From Setaria digitata (lineage: Eukaryota; Nematoda; Chromadorea; Rhabditida; Setariidae), in assembly GCA_003640385.1 (NCBI GenBank), contig RCAB01000041.1:186001-250000 (forward strand): DNA of 64,000 nucleotides, written 5' to 3'. The translations under genes were made by a program, and so were the position numbers. The notes beneath the pieces were generated by a model that worked only from the letters and a program-made list of their open reading frames with translations, searched no databases and had not been told where the DNA came from. Of the stretch, positions 52,125-64,000 are shown one piece after another. The number at the start of each line of letters is the position of its first letter. The first letter of the stretch is position 1.

Positions 52125-55100
52125 TAGAATTGATCTTTTTTTTTTGAATCTGGCTTTTTTTGGTATCATTTGGTTATTTGGTAACGAATCACCACTTATT
52201 AGTCGCTTGCCAATGAAGTTATTACAAATTTAAATGGAAATTTTTTAAATTTCTCAATTTCAGCTGTAACATGAAATCATAACAACTCATTTAAAATTAA
52301 AAATTTGTACTAGCTTTGAAACTTGTTTGAAATTAATATGTAATAAAATTTGATCAGCTCTGTTTACAACAATTTCTGGGAGTTTTTCCAAATTCAAATA
52401 CAACTTATGAAATTTGAATTTCTTGGATAAGATCACTTTCTTTCTGTATTTTTAAAATTTATTTGCCATTTTTAATATGCGTCACTAATAAAAGAATAAA
52501 CGATCATCAAATTCTTATTGACCAAGTTTTCTTTTTTATTTATTCTCCTTTTCCCTGACTTCAACGGTTTCTGTTTCACGATTAATTTGAAATGATCAAC
52601 TTCAGAACAACTGACATCAAACAACTGTTCCTCGTTCTACTACCTATTTTCTCCTTTAATGCCATTCTGGTACCATTCATTGACATTTTCAGTCTCTATC
52701 GTCTTATTCTACTTATACAATGATAATTAAGTTTTTCCAATTATAGTTATTCGAATTAGAAGATTAAAATAATTTCAACCTTATTCTGGAGCGTTTATTC
52801 TTCACAAAATTTTCGCACAAAAGAAAAAATTTTATTTTGACTTAAATTATTCAGTCGAATGCTTTTTTGTGTTTTCCAGTGCTACTGTATTCGCATCAAG
52901 TCAGTTTAACTTTTTTTTCTTCACTTTTCTATCTTTTAAAATATTCACTCTAAAATATTATTCATCACTGTCTTTTTTTGAGCTTTTTAACAAATTTTAA
53001 TTTTTCTCTTAAATTCACAATTTAAAATGTCATTTTCCATATTCAACAAGTATAAGATTTATTAAAGACTTTATATTAATATATGTCATTATTTAAATAT
53101 GCATGTAAAATACTGGATGGAATTAATGCCATAATGTATTGCGACATAGCATTAGTGACCAGTTGTTGTTGTGGACATTGAATGACCAGGGGACCGGTCA
53201 AGCCCCCAGATATCATCCCTCATCTGAGGAACTCCAACCTTCCCTAGTCTTTCTTACTACCATATCAGAAGGCTCCATCTTTTCGTCTATTCCTCTTCAG
53301 TGGTCAAATGGACATTTCCGATGTACAAGAGTTGACACTAACACCGATCCAATGTAGGCAATACTTTATCTCGCATACCTTCATTTATTTAACACTAACT
53401 TTTTCATCCTATAAGATGAGACTAATATAAGTTCGAAATATTTCATTCAATAATGTATTCGTTGGCATCTTTGCTCATTTTCTTTTATTATTTCGAAATT
53501 TAATTTCTATCATTTTTTGAATACTTTCAGTTTCAAATTTTCCGTTTCTTATTCATTCGTATTTTGATGTCATTTTATTAATAGTAATTTTTTCTTAAAT
53601 TTGATTTTCATTTCCATCAAATTTGTGCAAATAAAGTACTACAATTAATTTAATCTGAGTTTCCACTGCTTGCTAAAATTATAGTAAGGGATAAAAAAGA
53701 CGCTTTAACTAGCTGTTTAATTCAGTTCAAAAGCTAAGTGTCCAGCATTTCTTTTTCATCTACTTTCAAATGAGCGATATGGCTTAATGTCACATTGATA
53801 TGATAGGCGAGAAATCCATTGTAGTTTCGACATTTTTTTTCTCTTTTCGAAGAATTTTCGCTTAAATCCAATTTTCGCTTTCTTAATAAACGGCAAGATG
53901 CTTATATTTTTTATTAATGATGCTGATATTTTTTATTAATCTAATCTAAGTTTGGCTCCGTAATTTTTGTAAAATGAAAAGAATGTTCCCAATTTCCTTC
54001 TTTTTTATTATTATTTGCTTGGTTTATATTGTCTCTATTATCTTCAAATCTCAACCAAATTTTTGCTCAAGGATTTGCAATTTTCAAGAATCTGAGAGAA
54101 CTGGAGCATTCCGTTGTCATTCACTGTAATGAATGATTACTTATAAAAGAAAGTCATCATGTAAGTTTTCGACTTCCTGTAAAACCCATCCTTCCGGAAA
54201 ATTTATGTCCGAGTAGAATTTACCGGCTCAAGAAATCTCTGCATACTGAAGAATCAGTATTATCGCTCTGATAATGTTTCTCATTTTTGTAAGGATTATG
54301 ATGACATGTGTTGAAAGACATAAATAAATTACTTAATTTCTAATTTAAATTTATTTTATTCAATAAGATTGCTAAAAAATGGCACAGTCTGAATTAAACT
54401 GCTTGCTAAAATTCAATTTGGAACATATCTTTTAATTACTGAGCGCTACTTTTTTTTTTTTCATTTTCTGAGATTTATCGTGCACCGTTCCTTCCTTTCG
54501 TACTCTTCAGAAATGGTATTAAATTTGTTCAACATGTGAACATTTTGAAGAGTTCTTAATACAAAATCTTTTTCTTCAGATTGGTGGACTTAACCTGTTT
54601 TAATTAAATTCGTACTACAAGTTAAATTAACAAATGTAAGTAAACCTCTGTTGAGGAAATGATGTGACAATTCAAAAATCTATTTTCGTATGACTCAAAT
54701 TCAATTTTTACTTTATTATTTAGAAATAGCCATGCTATTATTTATTGGGCTGAACTAATAATTACAAAGATATTACAAAATAACAACAGTGCTTAAATTC
54801 TTCCGAAGTAAAATTTTGTCTCATAGCAGTTAAACTTTCAAGAGATTCATGAGCAAAGTTTTTAACTTTTTGGTGAAACTTTGGTAAACAGCCAGAAAAT
54901 CTAGAATGCCATTTTCGGCCGAGTAGCGTTTCTCTACCAACGAATTACGTCTGACAGATACACAAGTCACCTTTTTTTGTTATTTTACTATTTGATAAAA
55001 TATGAAAGTTTAGTAGACAAATATGAGGTATAAGTTATTGCCTCCAACAGACTGCTTCCTTTCTTATTGCATTATTAAGTTTGCTCAATAGATTAAAAAT

Positions 55101-56314
55101 ATGCAGAAAGTTTTTAAATAGACATAAAATAGTTTTCCATAAACTTCCATCAATTTCTTAAAATTTTCGAAAAAATTAATTCCTAAAAGTCTATCTTTAA
55201 TCAAAATTAATTGTTACATCCATTCATGTACTTTAAGAATATCAAAATGTCAAGAAACACGCAAAATAATTTCAAATTAGTGATTAATTTTCTAAGGGGC
55301 AACTCCAGAAAAAAAAATCAGTAAAGTAAATGGTAAAAGAAGGTCATAAAAAGCAGTTTTTGTTGCAGAAATAGTAGCATTTTAGAAGGAAAATATTAGT
55401 AAAACATCATTCATTGTGAGTTTAATCTCTTTTGAAATATCTAGCAGTAAGATTTTGCAATGACAAATTATCCCGTAAGGAATATGTCACTCCGTTTTGT
55501 AACATACCTTTTCCTTTTTCGGTTAACTCATTTTAACATTCTGCATTTAGAGAGAATGTTAAAGATTTGTGTGCTTGTTTACAATTTTGGAAAATTCAAT
55601 TGGATCTGGAAATCTTACAAAAATTTTTTACTCATTCATGATAACTGAATTTTCATTAATAGCAGCCAATTTGGGTGTAATTAACAAAAGGAATAAAAAC
55701 AGCAACTTGCAATTGTAGTAGTAGAAAGTCTGAAATTATTATTGGTAGCAGTAGAAAATCAGGAAAACTACTTTTCAAGTAACAATTTGTACGCTTTAAA
55801 AAGTTCGTTAGCAATGAATGGCTTGCGAAGTTATCTTGATGTCCTTCAAAAAAATAATTCGAATTTTATTCTCTTAATTTCCCCGACATTAATTTTTATT
55901 TTATCTTAATTCTTTTCTATTTTTATTTTTGTTTTTTTTTTTCAGATCCAAAAATGGATTACTTGAATCCAGTTAATGGAAACAATTTTTATTTTGTCCA
56001 AATTTTTCAGTTTTTTTTTTTTGTATAAATTTAACTGAATGATTTTTCATATTTCTTTTCTTGCATGACAATATTTGTTAGACGACGAAGTTTAAATGAC
56101 AACGCATAACCCTTTCACAGACGGTGAAACCACCTGCTGCGTGTGGTGTCGTATTATCACCGAATTGAGTCACTCACTGCTAATGGCATTCCCTTTTTTG
56201 GACCAAAATAGTGCCTTTGCGAAGGTAATCCTATCATCAAATTTTTCTGCAAGATTTCTCGAAAAAAGTTTTATTTAACTGTTTGGTTGGGCGAAAAGCA
56301 GAAGTGATAAAAAA

Positions 56315-56349
56315 GTAAGTGATATCATAACTTTCATGATATCACTTAC
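56315..56349. repeat. perfect 14-bp hairpin, 7-nt loop
   Basis: The arms GTAAGTGATATCAT (56315-56328) and its exact reverse complement (56336-56349) enclose AACTTTC. The hairpin lies about 90 nt after the donor of the exon-like block ending at 56224. Confidence 0.9.
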
Positions 56350-58520
56350 ACATAACTCTGATCAATCAAACGATCAGTCATTTTCCTCCCTTACTTCATT
56401 GTTTTTCATCTTTCTAAATAAACGCCACCAATTTTTGCATGTTCGAAAAGTTAAATAAACAGAAGTTTGTTATAGCCATATTATTGCTCTTTTTATTTGT
56501 TTAGTGATGCCATCATTTTGTGAGGTATTTGTGGAAAGTGACGAACACTTTTGTTGCTATCATTAATCTTGACACTATTTGCACAATGTTGTTTAAATAA
56601 ATAGACGAATAAGACCGTACCTTTGCAATTAAGTAATTACTTATCGTAAACTCAAGTATTTGCTACTGTTCACAGAATATTTAAAATTCCGCTTTCATAA
56701 TTGTAGTATTATTCAAACTTAATGTTAAATATTCTGCTTTTTTTAAAATTCTCCCGTACTTTGAAAACAGCAAATATGAGAGTTGGCTTGAACTGCTCCA
56801 TAAAAATTGGATTTGAAATGTTCAAATTATTCAAAAATTGAATTTTGAAATGTTCAAATTTGAAATGTTCGTCAAATTATTCATATTCTTTTCGGTGATT
56901 TCTGTTTTGTTTTTTATTATTTATTTGCTTTTTCACAAGCCATTCTAATTAAACCTGCAAGTATTGTTATTTCTTTCCTGTCTCTTTTTTTTATTATTAT
57001 ATCATTACTATTTTAGGGGTATAAATTTCACCATGGCAATTCCCTATTTTTTTTTCTTTTTTTTTTTTTAGATGAAAATGTGATTTTTTTTCATAAAACT
57101 CATAAAAATATTTTCGTGAATATTTGAACTTTGCATGACAAACGCTTTCGGAATTCGTTTTATTCATACTATTTGGAAAGAAATAGGAACTTTCATCTTC
57201 AATAGGTCTCTTTATTAAAAGCCCAATGAAACAAAAACAAGCAGATGGCTGCATTTAATTGGTGCATTATTTACCGACGATTACTGTACTCATTAATTAG
57301 CAAAGGAACTGTTCTTTTTCCCCACCTAATAACAATTAATTTGTTTCCCATTTTAAAATCCGCCCCCTACATTTATATACAATGAAAAAGTTATTGATTA
57401 ATTATGATATAATTTCAAATAATCAATTTAATTTGAATTGTTAATTAAACCGAAACATCGTATTTTGTTAAATTATCCAATAAAACTTTCAATAGTATTC
57501 TATTCATTATATATTACTCCTATTCAATTTATCGCGACTGTCGATAACTCAAATCTGTAAGTGAAAGACCAACATCAAATTCAAACTATTAGTTGTTATT
57601 TAGTAAAAAATTTGGATTCTTCGTTTCAGTCAGTTGAAAATATGAAATTTAATTAATACTGACATTTTCGCCAGCCTTTATAGATTTTATAATAAATGTT
57701 GATTTTCCATGCTCCGATTAATTAAGTGTAATGAATCATTCATCCATGTGTAAAGGATAATGCAATAGTATTTTATTCAATTCGTCTTTGTTACCGGATC
57801 GCTAGACCTCTGTCACTTATCACATCTTTAGGGTTCTTCATTTATATGAAACTGAACCAAATCGTTCTTCTCCTTTCAATCATCATTTATCACTTTAATA
57901 TTTGTCCTTCGTAATTTAATTGTCTTTTATCCGCTTTATGTAATTCGGTGAATTTTGCTAAAAGTGAATTAAATTTTCCTCTAATTTGGTTAAGTTTGCT
58001 ATTCCTTTTAATTATCTGCAATCCAAAAAGTAGTAATATTCAAACAAGTATGAATAACTTAACTACTTACAGTTCATGATACAAGGAAAGCATTCCTGCA
58101 TGCGCCGAGAAAATTTTTACTTAATTAACGAATTAATTAGGATATTTTTTGTATCGTTACATACACTTTAAATAACTTTCTTCAGGCTACTTTCCCAAAT
58201 TTATTAAATTTTAACTTTGCATGAATTTCTTTCATTACTATTATTTTTTTATTTGAATTCAGATGTTTTTTGCGGAGAAGACTACTTTAAACGAAAAATT
58301 TGATGACGCAAAGCACTTTTATATCAAAATACTTAGGAACAAAGCCTAGTTCGTAATAGCAGCCATAATAGCGAAAAACCTTGTAGCCAAAACAAAATAC
58401 TATCACTGACTGAAGTAACTCCTGATAGCGTTTTATTGTAGGCCACTTCATTCAAAAGTACCTGCTATGAAATGGAAATTTAGGCAATGATTTTAAATCG
58501 GTACCGACTTAACAATATGA

Positions 58521-58583
58521 AAGGTAGAATATTAGAAAAAAATTAAAGGTAGAATATTAGAAAAAAATTAAAGGTAGAATATT
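58521..58583. repeat. 25-bp tandem repeat, 2.5 copies
   Basis: The unit AAGGTAGAATATTAGAAAAA plus AATTA is repeated exactly at 58521-58545 and 58546-58570, followed by a 13-nt partial copy. Confidence 0.9.
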
Positions 58584-60891
58584 TTTTCTCCTTTTTTGCT
58601 GATGCAAATCAAAATTTATTTGAGCAGAAAGTAATCAGTAATAATGATTAATTACTGGATTAAAATTTCAGAGTTTACATACAATAAGATAAACGTTGTT
58701 CTGAATGTATTAAATTTATAAATTTGGTACCCCACTGTTGTTGATCACAGCTCTGATAAGTGGCAAATGGTGAATGAATAATTAAGAACCTGTCTTCGTA
58801 GCTAATTAAGGATGTATTTTAAGGACACCTCTTCATCCCCATCATCTATTTTCCTAAAAACAAGAGTATCAATGATTATTTAATTAATTTATCAAATAAT
58901 AATCTTCCTTTGGCTTCTGAGATTTATAAATTGTTGCTTCTTCGCTTTTTTTTTTCTAAATCTGCTGCCAGTCCTCATACCTTGCTTGCACTGTCCTGCT
59001 ACTGTTCTGGTCCATATGTTTTGACTAATTACAGTGTCAGATGTTAAATAGGACACATAATACTCAATCACTACATTTGTTAATAATTATCTCAATCCAT
59101 CTCCACACTGAATCCTGCCATCTCTACTCTCTGGAGAATACACAAACCAATTATCGTTATTTTCCTTTTTTGGCACTTTTCTTCTCAATGCAATATCTAA
59201 TGGAATCGAATATTTATAGATTTATATTGTTCTCAAGAATTTGCTTCATTTTCAGATTGCTCTTGCGAGCTGCAAAGTTTAATTAAGCATGAAGAAAAAA
59301 GGGATGAATACTTGTAACAATTTCTTCTTTATTTAAAATTTGGAATTTTTTAAATTATTCTCAAGGAAGCTAACTTTTTCTATAACAATCATGGGTCAGA
59401 AATAAAAAGGAATGCCAAAAAATAAGTGGAAAATAAAGAAGGTTATAATTGTGGAGTTAAAAAATGTTTGTTCAAAAAACAAGTTTAAATTTCTGGTTAA
59501 AACTTGAAATTTCAATTTAATTTGAGTCTTTGTCTAGAGTTATCCGAATTTCGCTCTATAAAATAGTTTGTCAAATAGCAAGAAGCGCTGCAAACACTTG
59601 GTAACTTTAACTTCTTCAAAAATATTTTTCAATAAGTCCCAAAATTAGAATACTAATTGAAGTACATTCAATTCTTTTATATTGTTTTATTAATTTCCTT
59701 CCAGTGAAATTTAGCTCATAGCATTTCATCGACTTTATCTTCAACTTTTATAAGCTATGCTGAGTGACATTTGGTTATCTGTTTCTGAAGAGACTAGAGG
59801 GTCAAATGATAACGAAAGCCGTTGTTAGCAGTAGGCCTCTTTACAAATGAAATTTGTCCATGCCTTTTTTTTTAGTTATACTTTACATTTCATTTAATTA
59901 AACTAAAATAGAATTTTTAAGTAAAATTCCAGATTTTCTTCATTTTTCTTTTATAAATATGTATTGTAAACTTAAAATTTTCGGAAAATGTCCTTTAATC
60001 ACATGCTGAAATAAAAGATTAACAAAAAAAAAAAAAAAAAATTGAAATTCCGAATAATTCTAGTTAAAAAAATTCTTTAAATGATGCATGAAAAGGAACA
60101 AAACGAATTTTAAAATTCTCAATAAATCGTAAATTCAGAATTGCAAGATTTCTTCTTGATATAGTTTAGGAAGATGATTATTCGAACCTTACGATGGAAA
60201 AGGCTAAAATGTGAATGGTTGCGAAGGGAAGAAGGAAGCCGTCATACTAATCAAATTGAAATGAAGAAAAATATTTGTAAACAGATTTTTCAAATTCCGA
60301 ATCATCATTAAAATTCAAAATTATTTATACACTGTCTCGTCGTTCGTTTGCATGATATTTGATTACAAGCATTTTTTATCTCTTCACTTACAAAAAACTG
60401 ATTTTCTTTACTTATGCTAAATAATCGATTAGCTTTTCCATCTATTTTTTCAATAATTAATTATTTTTTTCACTCTCCGATAACTTGCTATCTTTCATGA
60501 AGCAAAAATTTTCAGACAATAATTCCCGAGAATCTCGTCACCTGTTGTTGCGTTAGTTGTCTTTTGTTAGAAAAAATTTCATCCCACAAAATATCCTGTA
60601 GGAGTTGCTTAAATAGAAAAAAAAAAGATACGAAAATCTTTGATAATTTGAAAATTTTTCCAATCGTTTCTGTTCGGATCTGTCTGTGTATTTCAAAATA
60701 TTCTTACCCAGATATTTTTCCTATTTTTCAACCATTATACATTTTACAACCAAAATATGCGTGTGTTACATGTTTTTCTTTGTAGCCTTAGTGCTTTAGT
60801 ATATAACTTTTAAACTTATAAAATTTTTAAATTTACTATAAACTGGTCGTTAGTCAAGAGTTTGGATATGCTTTATGGAACCATGCAGCAC

Positions 60892-61075
60892 ATTTTCCAT
60901 TTTGCCTCAAAATTTCAAGCTAAAAGAAATGAAAATGAAAATTAGATCAGGATAACACTCTTCATTGTCAGTATAATAGCACAAAGGGAAGTGCGTGGCA
61001 TTTTTTAAATTTACAAAAAATAAATTTTTTTGTAAATTTAAAAAATGCTTGAAATTTTGAGGCAAAATGGAAAAT
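60892..61075. repeat. nested inverted repeat with interrupted left arm
   Basis: 60892-60920 is the exact reverse complement of 61047-61075, and 60998-61020 is the exact reverse complement of 61026-61048. The right arms are continuous, while the left arms are separated by 77 unpaired bases. This is a foldback structure of about 184 bp. Confidence 0.9.
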
Positions 61076-62433
61076 ATGTTTGACAATATATGTTTGACTG
61101 TCAATTTTCAAACTTCTTTTGGCTGGCACTTAAATATTCAGTAATAAACAAAACCATTATTTTATTTTCTGAATTACAAACAAATATTTATATAAAACTT
61201 TTAGGCCAAAAAAGTACTGAAATTTCTAAAAATCTACAAGCAATTCTCAAACGACAGTTTCGACAACAAAGAAGTACTGTAACATTGTTATTCCATTTCA
61301 GTGGAGCAAAAAATAAAATTTATAAAATATAAAAAATTTTCTATTAATGAACCATTTGAAATAAATTTTCAGTCGTTTTGTTGCAGATTTAACAAAAAAG
61401 GGTCATTTTTGTGCATCAAATAATGGTTTTTTTTCTCGCAACTTCCATCATCGTAAAATTGTTAAATGTCCATGGTAAGTTGAAGGTTATCGATGTATGG
61501 TACCTGGAAAGATGAAAAGAGAACATTACTAATGACATGCGAAGGATGAATAGAAGATTAGAAATAAAGCAACTCATTTGTCCCTCTCTATCATTCAATT
61601 TTAAATTCATGAATTTCTCTCGACCACCATTTTAGTGTCATACCATTATATCCATGTGAAACATGTGGTCATTCTGTTTCTAAAAATCATCTATAACATT
61701 AATTTCATATGTTTCTATTTTATCCTAGCTGCAATTCCCATGCTTTCTCCAAGAATAAATTCAGAGTTCAGGAAGAAAGATGGTATAAATAATAATAATT
61801 AAGGTCGAAAATTTTGAAGGCAGATTTAGTTTTATTCTTATTGCTTAGAATTTGAACTGAATCTTTTCCTGTCCTTCCGCAGCTATTTATGTTGAAGAGT
61901 ACAACCGATTTCAGATAAACATTACTCATGACCACTAAAATAATCCTATCATCATTTCTTTTTCTTTATATCAAATTCATTTATTAATTATATTATTTAT
62001 AACACTAATTTCATACCAGTGCCACTGCTTTATTGTCATTTGCTTTTATCAAATCTTCCCAAACATTTCTTAACTGCTAAAAATCTCACGCGAGATATTT
62101 TATGAAAATGTATGGAGTTCCGAAAATACTAAGTGATTTATGCACAACCTTTAATTTGAAATTACAGAAGTGTTCATTAGTTACTTATTTATGATATCAT
62201 ATATTTTATATAGTTCGTAAGTTTAAGTAATATCTTAAGAATTTCAAATGCAATTGCAAATTTTATAATTTGGTTGAAATATTTTCAATTACAATCTATT
62301 CAGTTACAACCAAAATTTAACCATTTCCTGTAAAATCTATCTTTTCGAATTTTATATGAGCAATCATTTCGGAAAGTTCTCCTCAAGCTTCGGGAAAAAT
62401 AGCAAAAAATTTAAATTTCAGGAAGAAATTTCG

Positions 62434-64000
62434 ATGATGTGGTCGCAGATGTCAGTACTGGTACTAATTGCGGCGACACTGAAAGCATTCACGGTGCTAC
62501 CCTATGTGCAAATTGATTTTGTTCATTATTTCAGACTAGCTCAATGTGATGCAAAATGTGCTGAAAAAGTAATTAATTTCAAGTTAAATTATTGGTGATA
62601 ATTGATGTAATGGCAATCAATAATGATCAGTACCAATTAGCAATATAATTATAATAAAAATAATTAGTAGCAATAATGAAATCAATAATGATAATTACTA
62701 TTTTTTCCATGCATGATTTTCTACTGCTAACGATGTTATTTCTAGCATTTAACATTATTCTCAGAAAATTTTAAAATTCTTATTAAAAAAGTTCAATTTT
62801 TTTATATTCTAGAAAAAGCCACTTAAGAAAGAACGAAAAATACGAAAGTACTGTGCCTTTAAAAAGTTTGATCTTTTAATTTGAAATTTAAATTACCACA
62901 GGAGAAATCTCAATAAAATATAAAGAAATCAATAGAATAAGTAATTTTTTGAAACAAAAAATGGATTGAGAAAATCCTTTTAAAAATTTTTCACAGTTTT
63001 ATTTAGTAGTATGTTTTTTGTTTTAAAATTATTAATCTTCAAATTATTAAAGCCCACTTAAAACTAAGCACTGGATAGAACGGTTTAACAAAGAAATAAG
63101 ACCAATGTAGATAAAATTTACTATGGGAAATCAAATGTCGAAGATTTGATTCAAACAATCAATGCTTTCCTCTTAATGGTCCAGAATTGTTGCAAAAGTT
63201 TTGGTGAACTGGAGTAAAATGTAATTAAAGTGATATTATTTTTTGCAAATATAGTGGTTAAAGTAATTCCATGCTGGAATTATGAGTCCAAAATTAATTA
63301 TGAACAGAATTTCATCTTTATGAATATAATTTAAAGTAATTCATTCCATCGACTTTGATTCTATCGGCCATCGATTTTGTCTGAAGTACTTTAAATGTTC
63401 TCCGGCACTCTGTTGACTTTTGAACCATAGTCAGTCTCAGCTGCGTAATTTTTTCCACAAATATTTTCCCAAATAATTTAAATTTGCAAATATTTCAGTA
63501 TCTAAAGTCAATTAAGCGACGTTTAAATGACGGAACATTTATCGAGTATTTTGGAAATAACGGAGACCACTACAAACTTGTTAGTTCTAAGCTTTTTCTT
63601 AACTTTTGAGTTTTAAAAGACAAATTCGGCTCCAAACTGATAGATGTTTATTTATTATATATTGTTATTTAACTTATTTATTTAAGATTAACTTTTTTTA
63701 AATTAATCTTTTTGAAACACTGCAAACAATTGCTCTTTATTATCGAAATGAATAACTGATCATTTTGAATTTGTTGAAGTTTTTTTGCTCACAGAATTGA
63801 TTTTATTTTAGTAGAATTTAATTTATCAGTAGGAAGCTGTTTTTGCTAAACAATATTCTAAAATAAATTCATTGGCACTGATTTTTTTTGGAAGTTTTAA
63901 TTTCCGAAATAATGAAATTATCAATGTGCAGGCAAAATATTAAAAGTTTGGAAATTTTATGAAGTAAACTTTTTGAATTACATTTCAGTGTATAGCTGGC
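62434..64000 (+). CDS. secreted Cys-rich protein, 5' part only
   Basis: Exon 62434-62568 encodes 45 aa: MMWSQMSVLVLIAATLKAF, a good signal peptide, then a short mature stretch ending LAQCDAKCAEK before a GTAATT donor. After a 1.4-kb intron, a TTTCAG acceptor at 63981-63988 starts an exon that begins in phase with Cys (TGT ATA GCT GGC), and the window ends 12 bases later. The joined CDAKCAEKC pattern suggests a disulphide-rich extracellular domain. The family cannot be fixed from so little, and an anosmin/KAL-1-like or WAP-like Cys-rich N-terminus is only a guess. The 5' end has a TTTCAG site at 62421, 12 nt before the first of two adjacent ATGs, which suits trans-splicing. A 29-nt internal intron-like segment (62506-62534) was rejected because removing it breaks the frame. 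Confidence 0.5.

Larger units (their letters stand above)
49837..62433. other. long gene-poor region with orphan exon-like blocks and hairpins
   Basis: No complete gene is supported in this 12.6 kb. Two plus-strand blocks look coding: 53124-53357 (GC-richer, about 77 open codons ending CTRVDTNTDPM, stop) and 56096-56224 (MTTHNPFTDGETTCCVWC on, ending in an AAG-GTAATC donor). They may be exons of a gene with very long introns, or remnants. A possible exon at 55946-55969 follows a long T-tract acceptor. Four inverted repeats (listed separately), a 25-bp tandem repeat and several poly-A or poly-T runs account for the visible structure. Confidence 0.5.

Noticed and set aside
62506..62534. 29-nt intron in the Cys-rich gene
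   Set aside because: Too short for a normal intron, and removing it brings a stop codon in frame.
1..64000. tRNA, rRNA, SL RNA, CRISPR arrays, transposases
   Set aside because: Scanning by eye found no convincing TTCGA-type tRNA arms, SL sequence, repeat-spacer array or transposase motif; a covariance-model search would be needed to exclude tRNAs fully.

Overview
The window looks like nuclear DNA of a nematode, most likely a clade III (filarial or spirurid-like) worm. It is very AT-rich, and genes are split into many short exons by introns with TTTTCAG-type acceptors. Several start codons sit just behind an acceptor-like AG, as expected for spliced-leader trans-splicing. The best-conserved genes are eukaryotic housekeeping genes. 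Species cannot be fixed from the sequence alone. All exon models were spliced by eye using reading-phase continuity; no search was run.

Layout. 1-7.2 kb: gene-poor, with a 20-bp minisatellite and one orphan exon-like block. 7.3-10.9 kb (+): a type II membrane protein with a fibrinogen-related domain. 13.3-15.1 kb (-): one or two small membrane proteins of unknown function. 16.6-17.0 kb: a purine-rich island with a long ATG-less frame. 18.8-21.4 kb (-): an NAD(P)-dependent reductase of the dihydroflavonol-4-reductase/3-beta-HSD type; its first exon is unresolved. 21.4-28.3 kb: no supported gene. 28.3-34.1 kb (-): complete Integrator subunit 9 (17 exons, 645 aa).

35.1-36.5 kb (+): an S4-like mitochondrial MTRES1/C6orf203-type protein, followed after a gap of only about 16 nt by a small downstream gene, an operon-like arrangement. 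37.3-43.3 kb (-): kinetochore protein NDC80/HEC1 (18 exons, about 621 aa), with several GC-AG introns. 44.5-47.1 kb (+): a ZDHHC24-like DHHC palmitoyltransferase. INTS9/MTRES1 and NDC80/ZDHHC are head-to-head pairs that probably share divergent promoters. 48.5-49.8 kb (+): a phase-consistent three-exon gene for a 102-aa protein of unknown function. 49.8-62.4 kb: mostly gene-empty, with two orphan exon-like blocks and four hairpin or inverted-repeat structures. 62.4 kb to the end (+): the 5' part of a gene for a secreted Cys-rich protein, running off the window.

The genes do not form one pathway. INTS9 acts in snRNA 3'-end processing, NDC80 in kinetochore-microtubule attachment, MTRES1 in mitochondrial RNA biology, and the DHHC enzyme in S-acylation. 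No bacterial system, CRISPR array, recognisable transposase, tRNA or SL RNA gene was found. The most unusual observation is the cluster of non-canonical GC donors in NDC80.
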